Shown piece by piece: positions 24,816 through 33,490 of a stretch of DNA of 64,000 nucleotides. Source of the stretch: Acinetobacter sp. XH1741 (lineage in GTDB: Bacteria; Pseudomonadota; Gammaproteobacteria; Pseudomonadales; Moraxellaceae); assembly GCF_041021895.1 (NCBI RefSeq), contig NZ_CP157428.1:2914001-2978000 (forward strand), given 5' to 3'. Made by a program: the position numbers and the translations under genes. Each line of letters starts with the position of its first letter. Positions within the stretch are counted from its first letter, which is position 1. Below the pieces are notes generated by a model. It saw nothing but the letters and a program-made list of their open reading frames with translations, searched no databases and had not been told where the DNA came from.

Positions 24816-26051
24816 TTAAACAATAAATTTCAACATCAACTGAATGACAGTCGCATTAATTAAGTCGACAAAGAATGCACCACAAAGCGGAACAATCAAA
24901 AATGCCTTATGTGATGGCCCATACATATTGGTAATGGCTTGCATATTTGCAACTGCTGTCGGTGTTGCACCCATACCAAAACCACAGTGACCTGCTGACA
25001 ACACCGCTGCATCATAGTTTTTGCCCATTACACGGAACGTCACAAATGCTGCATATAGCGCCATCGTAATCGTTTGTGCACCCAAAATAACGACAAGCGG
25101 GCCAGCTAAGTCAGCAAGCTGCCAAAGCTTTAATGAAAGCAATGCCATTGCTAGGTAAAGTGATAAAGAAGCATTCCCAAAAACATCAATTGCGCGGTCA
25201 AAAATATCAATTTTCAATACGCTTTCTAAAATGTTTCTTAAAATTACACCACCGCCCAGCGCCCAAACGAAGGTAGGTAACTCAAACCATGTTCCCTTAC
25301 TAAAGCCAGTCATAAACTCAGCAAACGCTAAACACGCTGCAAACATACCTAGTGTAGTAATTGCATTGTCGGCTGTAATTAAACGAACTTGATGTGGGTT
25401 TTCAAACGGCGCGAGATCATCCGAATGTTGTTCAACATGCGTATCGCGATAGTGAATTTCATCATTGGTTTTTGCTTGAGCAAGCTGATAACGGTTAATG
25501 AGTAATTTGGCTAAAGGTCCACCAATCACACCACCAATAATCAAGCCAAATGTCGCACTCGCCATGCCTAATGCTAAAGCACCTTGAATACCATGCTGGC
25601 TTTCTAAAATTTCACCCCATGCACCTGCTGTACCATGACCACCAGTTAAGGTGATTGAACCCGCAATTAAACCAATGAGTGGATCAAGCCCTAATAAGGT
25701 CGCAAGGCTCATGCCCACAGCATTTTGAACCACAATAAATGAGGCCACACAAATTAAGAAGATGATCAAAGCGCTACCACCTTCTTTAAGCTTCATAAAA
25801 TTGGCACTTAAACCAATTGAAGCAAAGAACACGAGCATAAAGCTAGTTTGTAATTCGCTACTAAAAACAATGCTGTACCCCCACAAACTGTGGACAAGTA
25901 AAGAAACTACAGCAGCCACCAAACCACCCGCTACTGGTTCAGGGATATTATAACGTTTTAAAAAATCGATACGATTAACAAGAAAGCGGCCCAACAATAA
26001 AACAATGACCGCCGAAATTAGTGTATAAAAACCATTAAAAACAAATTCCAT
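24816..26051 (-). CDS. gltS: Sodium/glutamate symporter GltS
   Basis: The 411-residue membrane protein follows GltS closely: a segment around LLLGRFLVNRIDFLKRYNIP, PVAGGLVAA, GSITLTGGHGTAGAWG (the conserved re-entrant loop), and near the C-terminus GHCGFGMGATPTAVANMQAI, the second re-entrant loop. Two inverted halves with a charged hydrophilic linker (THVEQHSDDLAPFENPHQVR) match the family. It imports glutamate with Na+. Length agrees with E. coli GltS (~401). Confidence 0.95.
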   Translation of the reverse strand: MEFVFNGFYTLISAVIVLLLGRFLVNRIDFLKRYNIPEPVAGGLVAAVVSLLVHSLWGYSIVFSSELQTSFMLVFFASIGLSANFMKLKEGGSALIIFLICVASFIVVQNAVGMSLATLLGLDPLIGLIAGSITLTGGHGTAGAWGEILESQHGIQGALALGMASATFGLIIGGVIGGPLAKLLINRYQLAQAKTNDEIHYRDTHVEQHSDDLAPFENPHQVRLITADNAITTLGMFAACLAFAEFMTGFSKGTWFELPTFVWALGGGVILRNILESVLKIDIFDRAIDVFGNASLSLYLAMALLSLKLWQLADLAGPLVVILGAQTITMALYAAFVTFRVMGKNYDAAVLSAGHCGFGMGATPTAVANMQAITNMYGPSHKAFLIVPLCGAFFVDLINATVIQLMLKFIV

Positions 26052-26394
26052 ATATACTACTTTCTGATTACATTCCTAACGGATTGTAAAATAATTATAT
26101 TTTAAATTTTAATATGTAAAAAAAACACAAATAAACTTTACAAAATTACCCTAGCAATAAAAATTATCATCATTCTTAAAAAAACCTTAAATTTTTAAAA
26201 TTTTATACAATAAATTAATTTATCTTTAAACTTCAAAATCTTAAATAAAATAATTCTTAATTTAAAAATTTAGTCCTTGATACCTTAAGCAGAAAATCCT
26301 GTCTTTTAAGTCACTGAACTCCCCTTTTATTCCATTTAATATTTATATCAGACCAGCTCGTGATTGCTCTGGGTAACATCTGTTTTATATTCAA
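26052..26394. other. AT-rich divergent promoter region
   Basis: This 343-bp, strongly AT-rich spacer lies between gltS (minus) and the PhaC-like hydrolase gene (plus). I see no confident operator, RNA gene or small ORF. Confidence 0.4.
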
Positions 26395-27534
26395 ATGAGT
26401 TTATTGCTTAAAATGCGACAGTTACAATCGATTAGAAGATCTCTTAAAAAGCGTGCTGGTCAAAACGTGCCTCGCATGTTAACCAATGCATCAGACCTAT
26501 TTTTTAGAGGCTCTCAAATTGCCTTATCTGGAAAAACGCCCTTTGATGTAATTTATGAGCATGAAATTATAAGTTTACGTCATTATAGAAACGAAACCGA
26601 GGCTTCAGTAAAGACACATCGTGTCCCTTTGGTTATTGTTCCGCCATTAGCAGTCAATATGCTCATTTATGACTTATTTCCTACACGCAGCCTTATACGT
26701 TATTTTTTATCTCAAGGTTTCGATGTCTATTTAATTGACTGGGGTATGCCAACCCGACATCAGGCAAAATACAACTTCGGCACTTATATTAAAATTTTTA
26801 TGCCGGAAATGTTACAACAGGTTCGTAAGCATAGTGGGCAGCAGCAACTTTCTTTACATGGCTGGAGTCTGGGCGGCGCACTTTCCCTCTGCTATACCGC
26901 ATTATTTAAAGATAAAGATATTAAGAACCTGATTATTATTGCGTCCCCTATCGATACACATAAAGCAGGTTATATGGGCAAACTCTATGGAAGCTTGACT
27001 AAACCTGCAAACTGGGTGCGTAAACATACCCCGTTTCGTATTCGGCAGCATGTACCGAGTGAAGTGTTTCACATTTATGGATGGCAAAACACGCTAGGTT
27101 TTAAGTTAACAGACCCGATTGGCAACTTAAAAACCTATTGGCAACTTTTTAAAAACCTTGATAACCGAGAGTTTATTGTTGACCATGCGACTTCTAGTTC
27201 ATTTATCGATAATATGCAGGCCTATCCGGGCGGCGTTATGCGTGACATCATTCTACGTTTCTGGATTGATAATGAACTTTCAACAGGTGTAATTAAATTT
27301 GGTGAACTAACCGCCTATTTAAAAGATATTGATTGTTCGGTTTTAGCTATAGGCGGCAGTACAGACATTATTGTCACCAGTGATGCTGTTAAGCCGCTTA
27401 TGGACTTAATTAGTAGCCAAGATAAAACGTTCAAAGTCGTATCAGGTGGCCATATGGGTGTCGTTTCAGGCAGTCAGGCGCCTACTTCTGTTTGGCCAGA
27501 AATAAGCGATTGGCTGGTTAAACGTTCAGATTAA
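26395..27534 (+). CDS. PhaC-like alpha/beta hydrolase (serine nucleophile)
   Basis: The 379-residue protein resembles the polyhydroxyalkanoate synthase branch of alpha/beta hydrolases. VPLVIVPPLAVNMLIYDLFP, then SLIRYFLSQGFDVYLIDWG, the elbow LHGWSLGGALSL, and SVLAIGGSTDIIVTSDAVKP with the catalytic Asp and GGHMGVVSG with the catalytic His are all PhaC-type landmarks. However, the nucleophile is Ser (GWSLGG) rather than the Cys of true PHA synthases (GxCxG), so it is more likely a hydrolase or acyltransferase than a polymerase. No phaA, phaB or phasin gene is nearby. Confidence 0.85.
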   Translation: MSLLLKMRQLQSIRRSLKKRAGQNVPRMLTNASDLFFRGSQIALSGKTPFDVIYEHEIISLRHYRNETEASVKTHRVPLVIVPPLAVNMLIYDLFPTRSLIRYFLSQGFDVYLIDWGMPTRHQAKYNFGTYIKIFMPEMLQQVRKHSGQQQLSLHGWSLGGALSLCYTALFKDKDIKNLIIIASPIDTHKAGYMGKLYGSLTKPANWVRKHTPFRIRQHVPSEVFHIYGWQNTLGFKLTDPIGNLKTYWQLFKNLDNREFIVDHATSSSFIDNMQAYPGGVMRDIILRFWIDNELSTGVIKFGELTAYLKDIDCSVLAIGGSTDIIVTSDAVKPLMDLISSQDKTFKVVSGGHMGVVSGSQAPTSVWPEISDWLVKRSD

Positions 27535-28201
27535 TCAGTTTCAAAAGTGATAAAGCCAGCGTAGCCCGTTCTATGCTGGTCAAAATTCAAAAATGATGAA
27601 CAGTCTTCTAACTCATTTTACTAACTTATATCGTTCAAGATTGCTTACTAACATTTTAAGTAAGATGTGTTTTTTAAAAAACTAAAACAGAGTTCATAAA
27701 ATTTATCTTTATATATCCAACAAATATATTAAACCATTTATCAAAATATAAATTTTATTTATTAAAAAATCATTTTAACAATAAAATATTTTATCAAACG
27801 TTAAAAAATATTTTAAATAAGACAATTTCGTTTCAATACCCTCTTTAATTTCTAAAAATATCTTTCTGGTCTCGATGTTACTTTTTGTTATTTGTGTAAA
27901 ACTCACCTCAACATTATTTTTAAATAAATATTTGAAATTAAATAGTTTTCCACAATGATTTTTTGTAAAATTTGATTATTTTTTATACAAATGTAGGCAA
28001 TATCTCACAATCATGTAAGCCAAAGCGTACAACACAACCTTTTGTTTTTCCTATAATTAATTTAAGTACATAGAAGCACTCTTTACTATTAAATAGAAAG
28101 CTTAATATTAATGAAGAGATCTGGAGAAAATGATAAAGTCATCTTTATTAATATAAAAACTCTCAATAATAGAAAAAGAATCTCAAAAAATTAATATGTA
28201 C
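27535..28201. other. Long AT-rich intergenic region with one hairpin
   Basis: Nearly 670 bp without a credible gene. CCAGCGTAG (27556-27564) and CTATGCTGG (27571-27579) form a 9-bp stem with one wobble just after the hydrolase stop but without a T tract. The rest is very AT-rich (many runs of A and T), with no RNA gene recognised. Confidence 0.45.
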
Positions 28202-28231
28202 TGTCTTTCCTCTGGCAACAGAGGAAAGACA
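28202..28231 (+). promoter_or_regulatory. Perfect 13-bp hairpin with GCAA tetraloop in leader of small membrane protein gene
   Basis: TGTCTTTCCTCTG (28202-28214) is exactly complementary to CAGAGGAAAGACA (28219-28231) with GCAA between, a GNRA tetraloop. No T tract follows on either strand, so it is not an ordinary terminator. It ends about 32 bases before the ATG at 28264, and its 3' arm contains a GAGGAAAG purine stretch. Confidence 0.6.
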
Positions 28232-28263
28232 AATTCCTCAAATCTTTGGATAGGGTACAGAAA

Positions 28264-28590
28264 ATGTTTATTGCAAAAAATATATTTATATATTTACTAT
28301 CAATGTTAGCTTTATGCTTACTCATTATTTTGTTTAACTATCTAGGAATGAATGAGACGTTTAATCTCGTTCTTTCTTCGGCTCTCTTTGGAATATTCAT
28401 TACTTGGTATTATAAAGGAAGTGGACTATGCCTCGCCTTGTTTAGTTTGTTCTATTGGGCGATGTTTGTGATTAGCCAAAGTTTTGAAGTGCTATGGATG
28501 TTCTCGATTTCAATTATTGTGTATTTAGTCATGACTAAAATAACACCTAAACTCAAGGACATCCATATCGGTATAACATCAAATGGTTAG
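28264..28590 (+). CDS. Small membrane protein, hypothetical (108 aa)
   Basis: The ATG at 28264 is preferred, with AGGGT about 9 nt upstream; the open frame reaches a TTG at 28246. The product is almost entirely hydrophobic, with four likely helices (NIFIYLLSMLALCLLIILF, LVLSSALFGIFITWYY, LCLALFSLFYWAMFVIS, VLWMFSISIIVYLVMT) and a short polar tail. I do not recognise the family. Its last four bases overlap the end of the convergent blsA gene, and a perfect hairpin lies in its leader. Confidence 0.7.
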   Translation: MFIAKNIFIYLLSMLALCLLIILFNYLGMNETFNLVLSSALFGIFITWYYKGSGLCLALFSLFYWAMFVISQSFEVLWMFSISIIVYLVMTKITPKLKDIHIGITSNG

Positions 28591-29057
28591 AATGGATTTA
28601 CTCCTCGATTGACCATGCCAACTTTCTTATTAGGAGTAAGTTTAGTTTGTTCTGTAACGACTAGCTCATCTAAGAAAAATTTGAGATTTTGCTGATTAAG
28701 TAGGCTTGGGTTAAATGATTTCTCTCCCATCTTAAGAAAGAAAGCCTCAATATTGGTATTGCGTTGCACATATTTCATAGACCAACTTTGAAAAGAGTTT
28801 TGATCAATGGAATATGTGCATAACCATTTGATATTGTAGTGTCTTCGATCATTTTTAATTTTTTCAAATAATCCTTCCACTACCTCTTGCTCTCCTTCTA
28901 AACACTGAAAGAAAGCGTTATCAGCATAATAAAGTACCCCACAAATCTCATTTAATTCATTGAAATCACGAGCTTCAGTCAGGATATCACGTAAATCTTG
29001 TAGTAAATCTTCATTTTCTTCGTTTCGTTGGCTGGCATAACACAGTCGAACGTTCAT
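28587..29057 (-). CDS. blsA: BlsA-type BLUF domain photoreceptor
   Basis: The 156-residue protein has the BLUF pattern. It opens NVRLCYASQR, with the Tyr that contacts flavin (CYAS) near residue 7. ICGVLYYADNAFFQCLEGEQ supplies the conserved Asn/Gln environment (residues about 32 and 51), followed by RHYNIKWLCTYSID and QSWSMKYV. A short C-terminal helical extension follows, as in Acinetobacter BlsA, a blue-light and temperature sensor that affects motility and biofilm formation. Length matches BlsA as I know it. It ends in a 4-bp overlap with the convergent membrane protein gene. Confidence 0.92.
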   Translation of the reverse strand: MNVRLCYASQRNEENEDLLQDLRDILTEARDFNELNEICGVLYYADNAFFQCLEGEQEVVEGLFEKIKNDRRHYNIKWLCTYSIDQNSFQSWSMKYVQRNTNIEAFFLKMGEKSFNPSLLNQQNLKFFLDELVVTEQTKLTPNKKVGMVNRGVNPF

Positions 29058-29141
29058 AAGACTTCCGTGAAATATATAATTTCATAATTAATGGAATTTT
29101 CAACTTAACACACATTCATTAGAAAAACTTTATCTTTCGTT

Positions 29142-29175
29142 AAAAAAAGCCTGAAACTAGTTTCAGGCTTTTTTT
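29142..29175. terminator. Bidirectional-type terminator between ygiW-like gene and blsA
   Basis: AAAAAAAGCCTGAAA-CTAG-TTTCAGGCTTTTTTT is fully palindromic with T tracts on both strands, located just after the stop of the YgiW-type gene (minus strand). Confidence 0.85.
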
Positions 29176-29191
29176 ATTAAATAACAATGAA

Positions 29192-29554
29192 TTATTTAAC
29201 ACGCTCAATTTGTAAAACTTCAATATCGGTCGGTTTCATACGATGAGTATCAACCTCACCTACAATGCGCACTTTATCGCCCGCTTTCAATTCCCAACCC
29301 TTTGCTAAATCATCATCTACCTCAATGATGATTGAACCTGTTTTATCTTTAAACTCATAGTGTTCACCAGCAACATGTTTAACAATAGTACCGGTTAACG
29401 TTACGCCTGTTTCGTCAGCTAAAGTTTTTGCTTTTGAAACAGTCACTATATTTTTTGCAGCTTGATTAAGTATCGCTGGATCTGTTCTTGCAAATGCTGC
29501 ATGACTACCTAATAAAACCAAGCTTGTTATTGCAGTTAATAATATTTTTTTCAT
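29192..29554 (-). CDS. YgiW/YdeI family stress-tolerance OB-fold protein
   Basis: The 120-residue periplasmic protein has signal peptide MKKILLTAITSLVLLGSHAAFA and a bacterial OB-fold (BOF) domain: VTLTGTIVKHVAGEHYEFKD, then GSIIIEVDDDLAKGWEL, GDKVRIVGEVD and the terminal IEVLQIERV. These are typical of YgiW/YdeI/NirD proteins, linked to cationic stress and peroxide tolerance in enterics. It is a single-gene unit flanked by a terminator. Confidence 0.9.
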   Translation of the reverse strand: MKKILLTAITSLVLLGSHAAFARTDPAILNQAAKNIVTVSKAKTLADETGVTLTGTIVKHVAGEHYEFKDKTGSIIIEVDDDLAKGWELKAGDKVRIVGEVDTHRMKPTDIEVLQIERVK

Positions 29555-29707
29555 GAAATGACTCCTATTTTTTATTCATATTTATCTAAACAACTTTTTA
29601 AAACTGTGAGTTTTAGCTTTTGTGATTTTTTGTGTGATCGTGTCAGATATACAGCACTCTTGTTAGGGTACTCTATTGATTTACGCTGTATTTAGGTCGT
29701 TACGGTT

Positions 29708-29733
29708 AAAAAAAACCACATCGGGTGATGTGG
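29708..29733 (-). terminator. Terminator of the glycosyltransferase operon
   Basis: On the minus strand CCACATC-ACCC-GATGTGG is followed by a tract of eight T residues, about 105 bp after the glycosyltransferase stop at 29838. It closes the four-gene operon from 32848. Confidence 0.75.
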
Positions 29734-29837
29734 CAAAAAGGTATAGCTTAATAAATACAAGAACAAACTGTGTAACAGAGGATATAGAATCAGAATAGGT
29801 TTTAATTATTAAAACAATCTTAACCAAATACATTTAA

Positions 29838-30482
29838 TTAAAGATTTTCTAAAAATTTTGATAAACCTTCTGGCGCTCTCCCTTCAAGTCGACTACTGGT
29901 AGTTACTCGAACTAAATTACTCCATGTAATATTGCAGCACTGTCTTATCAATTTATTAATAAGTGAAACATCTTCATGGCAAGGAACTGGCTCAAAACCA
30001 CCGACTTGCATGTAAACAGCAGCACTAAAGCTTAAATTTGCACCATGAATATGCTGATGATTCATGCAATCTTGATAATGTGACAAATACTTTTTTTGTT
30101 TCATCACCGATAAACGGCTCAAGTCATCTAAAGTGACAATACCGCAAATCGCGTCTGTAGGTTGATGCAAAAGTTGGCAACGCAACCAGTCAGGGCTGAC
30201 TACGCTATCGGCATCGGTACATGCAAGCCAAGTTGCTCCGTTTTGAATCAGCTGACGGATCCCTAAGTCCCTTGCCTTGCCGACACATGCATAATTACAT
30301 TCAATCCAGTTTACTCCGTAGCTTTGTACAATTGAGCGCGATTGATCTGTACAGCTATCAAGGACAACCATCACCTCGACTTGTTCATCGGGTACTTGTT
30401 CAATTGCCTCCTGAATAGACTGCAAACAGGCAGGCAAATGTTGCTCTTCATTATGCGCTGGAACTACAACACCTATTTTCAT
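29838..30482 (-). CDS. Glycosyltransferase family 2
   Basis: The start at 30482 forms an ATGA overlap with the methyltransferase stop. The 214-residue GT-A protein opens MKIGVVVPAHNEEQHLPACL, the GT2 N-terminal nucleotide-sugar strand, followed by VMVVLDSCTDQS, and TWLACTDADSVVSPDWL, the DxD-type motif. GFEPVPCHEDVSLINKLI carries the ED acceptor-base motif. It has no membrane segments, so it is a soluble transferase. It is the last gene of the acyl-CoA dehydrogenase/PIG-L/methyltransferase/GT2 operon and presumably adds a sugar to the product of that pathway. Confidence 0.9.
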   Translation of the reverse strand: MKIGVVVPAHNEEQHLPACLQSIQEAIEQVPDEQVEVMVVLDSCTDQSRSIVQSYGVNWIECNYACVGKARDLGIRQLIQNGATWLACTDADSVVSPDWLRCQLLHQPTDAICGIVTLDDLSRLSVMKQKKYLSHYQDCMNHQHIHGANLSFSAAVYMQVGGFEPVPCHEDVSLINKLIRQCCNITWSNLVRVTTSSRLEGRAPEGLSKFLENL

Positions 30483-31078
30483 CGTAATTGTTCTCGCTGA
30501 GCTAATGATGAAGGGTTTACAGTCCAAAGATCAATCATAAAGTCCAGATCGTTTAGACTTAAATAATGATGAAACGGAAAATATTGTTTAAAACTTTGGT
30601 GAACTTGCTCGGCATTTAATTCAAAATCTTGAATATCATGTTGCCAGTGGCAGCATAGAATTTCCCCATCCGGATTTAATGCCAATCTTAATTTTTCAAT
30701 AAAATCATGCAACTCCTCTAAAGTGAGGTAGTACGCCATTTCACTAATGACAATCAGGTCAAATTTTTGTTCATAAAAATCTTCAGGTATTTTTTTATTT
30801 TCAACCGTGACATGTTCAAAGGCTTGTAACCGCTGAGAAGCTAAATGGACTGCTTCCATCGACACATCAATACATACAAGATGCGAAGCACGTTTTGCTA
30901 AATGCACGCTTAAATGACCATTTGAGCAGCCAATTTCTAAAACTTTTTGATAGTGTGGTCGTGTTAATAATGCAAGGCAGATTTGTCTTTTACGGGCTTC
31001 ATACCAGTGATAATCATAGCCCCATGGATCATTATTACTACGATACAACTCCTCAAAATACATACGAGAATGAGTCAC
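30479..31078 (-). CDS. Class I SAM-dependent methyltransferase, NodS-like
   Basis: The 199-residue protein has SAM-binding motif I KVLEIGCSNGHLSVHLAKRA, the acidic end of strand 2 LVCIDVS, and FDLIVISEMAYYLT as motif post-II. The opening FEELYRSNNDPWGYDYHWYEARKR matches the N-terminal helix of NodS-type N-methyltransferases, which act on a deacetylated amino sugar in Nod-factor synthesis. It overlaps the PIG-L gene by 26 bp upstream and the glycosyltransferase by 4 bp. The substrate here is unknown. Confidence 0.9.
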   Translation of the reverse strand: MTHSRMYFEELYRSNNDPWGYDYHWYEARKRQICLALLTRPHYQKVLEIGCSNGHLSVHLAKRASHLVCIDVSMEAVHLASQRLQAFEHVTVENKKIPEDFYEQKFDLIVISEMAYYLTLEELHDFIEKLRLALNPDGEILCCHWQHDIQDFELNAEQVHQSFKQYFPFHHYLSLNDLDFMIDLWTVNPSSLAQREQLR

Positions 31079-31847
31079 TCAGATATACCTCATAAGGCAT
31101 TAAAAGACGGCTAATTGCACTTGAGGATAAAACGGCGGAATTTCCTGTGCTTTCATCGGCTTCAAGTTGTGTTTTAAATTGCATAACCGCTTGATGTTTT
31201 TTAATTAATTGTTGTTCGGTTAAGGTATAAGCTTTTGCTTTAGACCAATCAATGCGAGGATCTAAAGGCTCTGCCCAATGCCAAGCCCAAATCAGTACAT
31301 GTAAACACATAAGCTGGTGAGCCTTTGCAAAAGCCTGTACGGTTTTACCTACTGCTTCATGGTCGGGATGACCATCAAATGCATAACTACAAATTAAAAT
31401 ATCTTCGGGTTGAACAATTCGGCTGAGCGCCTGTTTGAGTTGATCGGTTTGTAAATGAACCTGACCATCCATTAAATTTAAAGCAATCCGTTCAGAATGA
31501 TCTGATACGCCTAAACTGTTCAAAGCAGCCAAAGTTTCTTGTGGACGTAAATCGTTTAATTGCGCTTGGCTATATTTTGTTGAGTGAGGATGACTTTGTG
31601 TACCGTTCGTTGCAGCTAAAATAACAATACGGCAGTTTTCTTCGACTAACTGTTGCATCAAACCACCACAGCCCAGCACTTCGTCATCTGGGTGCGGTGC
31701 AACAATAACTACCCTTTTAGAGCGAAATAGCTGTACATCGAGTGAATCTAAGGGATGCTGTTTAAATGCCTCTAACCACATCACTTTAGGTGTTCCTTCA
31801 CCGGAAATAATGCGGTCTTCCACCAAGGGATGTTTTAAAGTTCCCAT
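31053..31847 (-). CDS. PIG-L family deacetylase
   Basis: The start at 31847 has GGAG 9 nt upstream; an upstream in-frame start at 31883 is possible. The 264-residue protein has the metal-binding AHPDDEVLGCGG (H-P-D-D) motif, followed by GTQSHPHSTKYS, and the second HPDHEAVG metal ligand region (FDGHPDHEAVG). PIG-L/LmbE enzymes remove N-acetyl from GlcNAc-type amino sugars using Zn2+. It sits between an acyl-CoA dehydrogenase-like gene and a NodS-like methyltransferase, overlapping both. Confidence 0.93.
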   Translation of the reverse strand: MGTLKHPLVEDRIISGEGTPKVMWLEAFKQHPLDSLDVQLFRSKRVVIVAPHPDDEVLGCGGLMQQLVEENCRIVILAATNGTQSHPHSTKYSQAQLNDLRPQETLAALNSLGVSDHSERIALNLMDGQVHLQTDQLKQALSRIVQPEDILICSYAFDGHPDHEAVGKTVQAFAKAHQLMCLHVLIWAWHWAEPLDPRIDWSKAKAYTLTEQQLIKKHQAVMQFKTQLEADESTGNSAVLSSSAISRLLMPYEVYLSDSFSYVF

Positions 31848-32848
31848 AAGCTTTTCTCCGATAAACAAAGCTCTGCAATACACTCATAATCAAAAGCCGC
31901 ATGACTTTGCCGAATAAAAACAGGTAAATCAGCCATGAGCTGTGAAAATGTAGGTTCTTCACAATAAAGCCGTGCGCCTAAAGCCTTGCCAACAAGTTGA
32001 ATAACACTCTGGCAGCATTGTTCTGTTTGGGCTCGTAATATACGGATTTCGTGCTCATGACTGAGCATAGGCTCGTCATCTATAAGCTTGGCAACATATT
32101 GAAAATACTGTTTTGTTACAGAGAGTTGTTGGGCTAACTCTCCCAAATACATTTTTTTAAATGCATTTGGATGGGTTTGGCAGCTTTTCTGCAAAAAACT
32201 AACTAAGCGTACAGCCGCACCATACCAACAAGCCGCGACACCGGCTGCACCATGCCAAAAACCTGGGCGCTCTAAATAGCAATTTGGCTCACCTATCGAA
32301 ATCACAGGTGTATTGTCAAAACTGACTTGTGCAGTTTGGGTTCCTTGCATGCCAACTGCTTGCCAGTGGCTTAGATCAACATGAACGGAGGGATGAGCTA
32401 ACTCAACGATACAAAGCTGTGCTTGGCCTTGTTTGTCCTTATAGCTCATTAAGGCTTTTTGAATAAACGCGGCACCTGAACACCATGTTTTTATACCACT
32501 ACATTGATTATGCTGTACCTGCAAAGGTGCAGGCCCACCGTCTGCGGCCCATATAGCCCACACTAGCTCATCTATTTGGTCTTCATAACCAAGCTCATTC
32601 AAAATACTTAAAGCGTCACAATGCGACTCAAACAATTTAGCTAGACTTAAGTCATATCCTGCAATTTGAGCAAAAAATTGCCATCGTTGATACGTTTGGC
32701 CGGAAGCGGGATAAGGTAAATTTTTTGCTAAATCTACCAATTGATAGAGCAAATCTTGACGTAGCTGAGTTTTATTTTCGGTCTGAGCATGCTCGAATTC
32801 ATTCAACATACTCAAGACCGTCATATTTATAGGTATTTTAATATTCAT
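31835..32848 (-). CDS. Acyl-CoA dehydrogenase-like protein
   Basis: The 337-residue protein is shorter than usual acyl-CoA dehydrogenases (~380-400). Recognisable parts include CSGIKTWCSGAAFIQKAL (the flavin/substrate strand corresponding to G-K-K-x-C-S-G-A), GMQGTQTAQVSFDNTPV and CYLERPGFWHGAAGVAACWYG. A helical C-terminal domain (VTKQYFQYVAKLID) follows. It lacks a clear full flavin-binding C-terminal motif, so activity is uncertain. It is first in the operon with the PIG-L, methyltransferase and GT2 genes. Confidence 0.82.
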   Translation of the reverse strand: MNIKIPINMTVLSMLNEFEHAQTENKTQLRQDLLYQLVDLAKNLPYPASGQTYQRWQFFAQIAGYDLSLAKLFESHCDALSILNELGYEDQIDELVWAIWAADGGPAPLQVQHNQCSGIKTWCSGAAFIQKALMSYKDKQGQAQLCIVELAHPSVHVDLSHWQAVGMQGTQTAQVSFDNTPVISIGEPNCYLERPGFWHGAAGVAACWYGAAVRLVSFLQKSCQTHPNAFKKMYLGELAQQLSVTKQYFQYVAKLIDDEPMLSHEHEIRILRAQTEQCCQSVIQLVGKALGARLYCEEPTFSQLMADLPVFIRQSHAAFDYECIAELCLSEKSLWEL

Positions 32849-33108
32849 TACAAATAATTATTCAAAAGTATTCACTTAAACATATCGAAATAATTCTGTT
32901 TAATTAAAGGTGCAAAGTGTAATAAAAAGATACTTTTTACAACTTTTTTAACTGAGTATTTCTTTTTATTTCATTGTTATTTAAATATATCGCTTAAGTG
33001 AAATTATAAAATGATCATGTAAGGTTTATTAAAAAACCAAGATTTCTTCTGTTTTATCCAGTAATTTAGTTTCTACCGTTTTTTTATTTTCAAAGAAGAG
33101 GTTTTTAA

Positions 33109-33342
33109 ATGAGTACTTTAAATATTAATGATATTAAAAAACATGCTGACGTTATTGCTTCTTGTGGTACTAAAGTAGGTACTGTCGATCATCTTGATGG
33201 TGAAAATCAGTTAAAACTTACTAAAGATGAAAACGGTCAGCACCATCTTATCCCTACTTCTTGGATTGGGGAGGTAAAAGATGATCAAGTCATTTTAAAT
33301 AAAAACTCAAAAGAAGTTCAAGAAAATTGGCAAGCCATTTAA
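33109..33342 (+). CDS. DUF2171 domain-containing protein
   Basis: The 77-residue protein matches the DUF2171 pattern: IKKHADVIASCGTKVGTVDH, LDGENQLKLTKDENGQHHLI, PTSWIGEVKDDQVILNKN, and a short polar end EVQENWQAI. The family is a small PRC-barrel-like beta domain of unknown role, common in Acinetobacter and often stress-induced. AAGAGG lies about 9 nt before the ATG. A bidirectional terminator follows. Confidence 0.85.
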   Translation: MSTLNINDIKKHADVIASCGTKVGTVDHLDGENQLKLTKDENGQHHLIPTSWIGEVKDDQVILNKNSKEVQENWQAI

Positions 33343-33428
33343 ACTTCTTTGCACAGTGCGTTTTTAACTGTGCATTTTATTTTAAATATAAACAACAATT
33401 AATATAAAACCATTAGAATTAAAAAAGT

Positions 33429-33458
33429 AAAAAGCTCCTTTTCATTAAGGAGCTTTTT
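33429..33458. terminator. Bidirectional terminator
   Basis: AAAAAGCTCCTT-TTCATT-AAGGAGCTTTTT: a perfect 12-bp stem with T tracts on both strands, between the DUF2171 gene (plus) and the convergent permease gene (minus). Confidence 0.85.
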
Positions 33459-33490
33459 ATTTATATGGTTAAAATTTTAATTTAATATTT

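Noticed and set aside
26395..27534. Polyhydroxyalkanoate synthase
   Set aside because: The nucleophile is Ser, not Cys, and no other PHA pathway genes adjoin.
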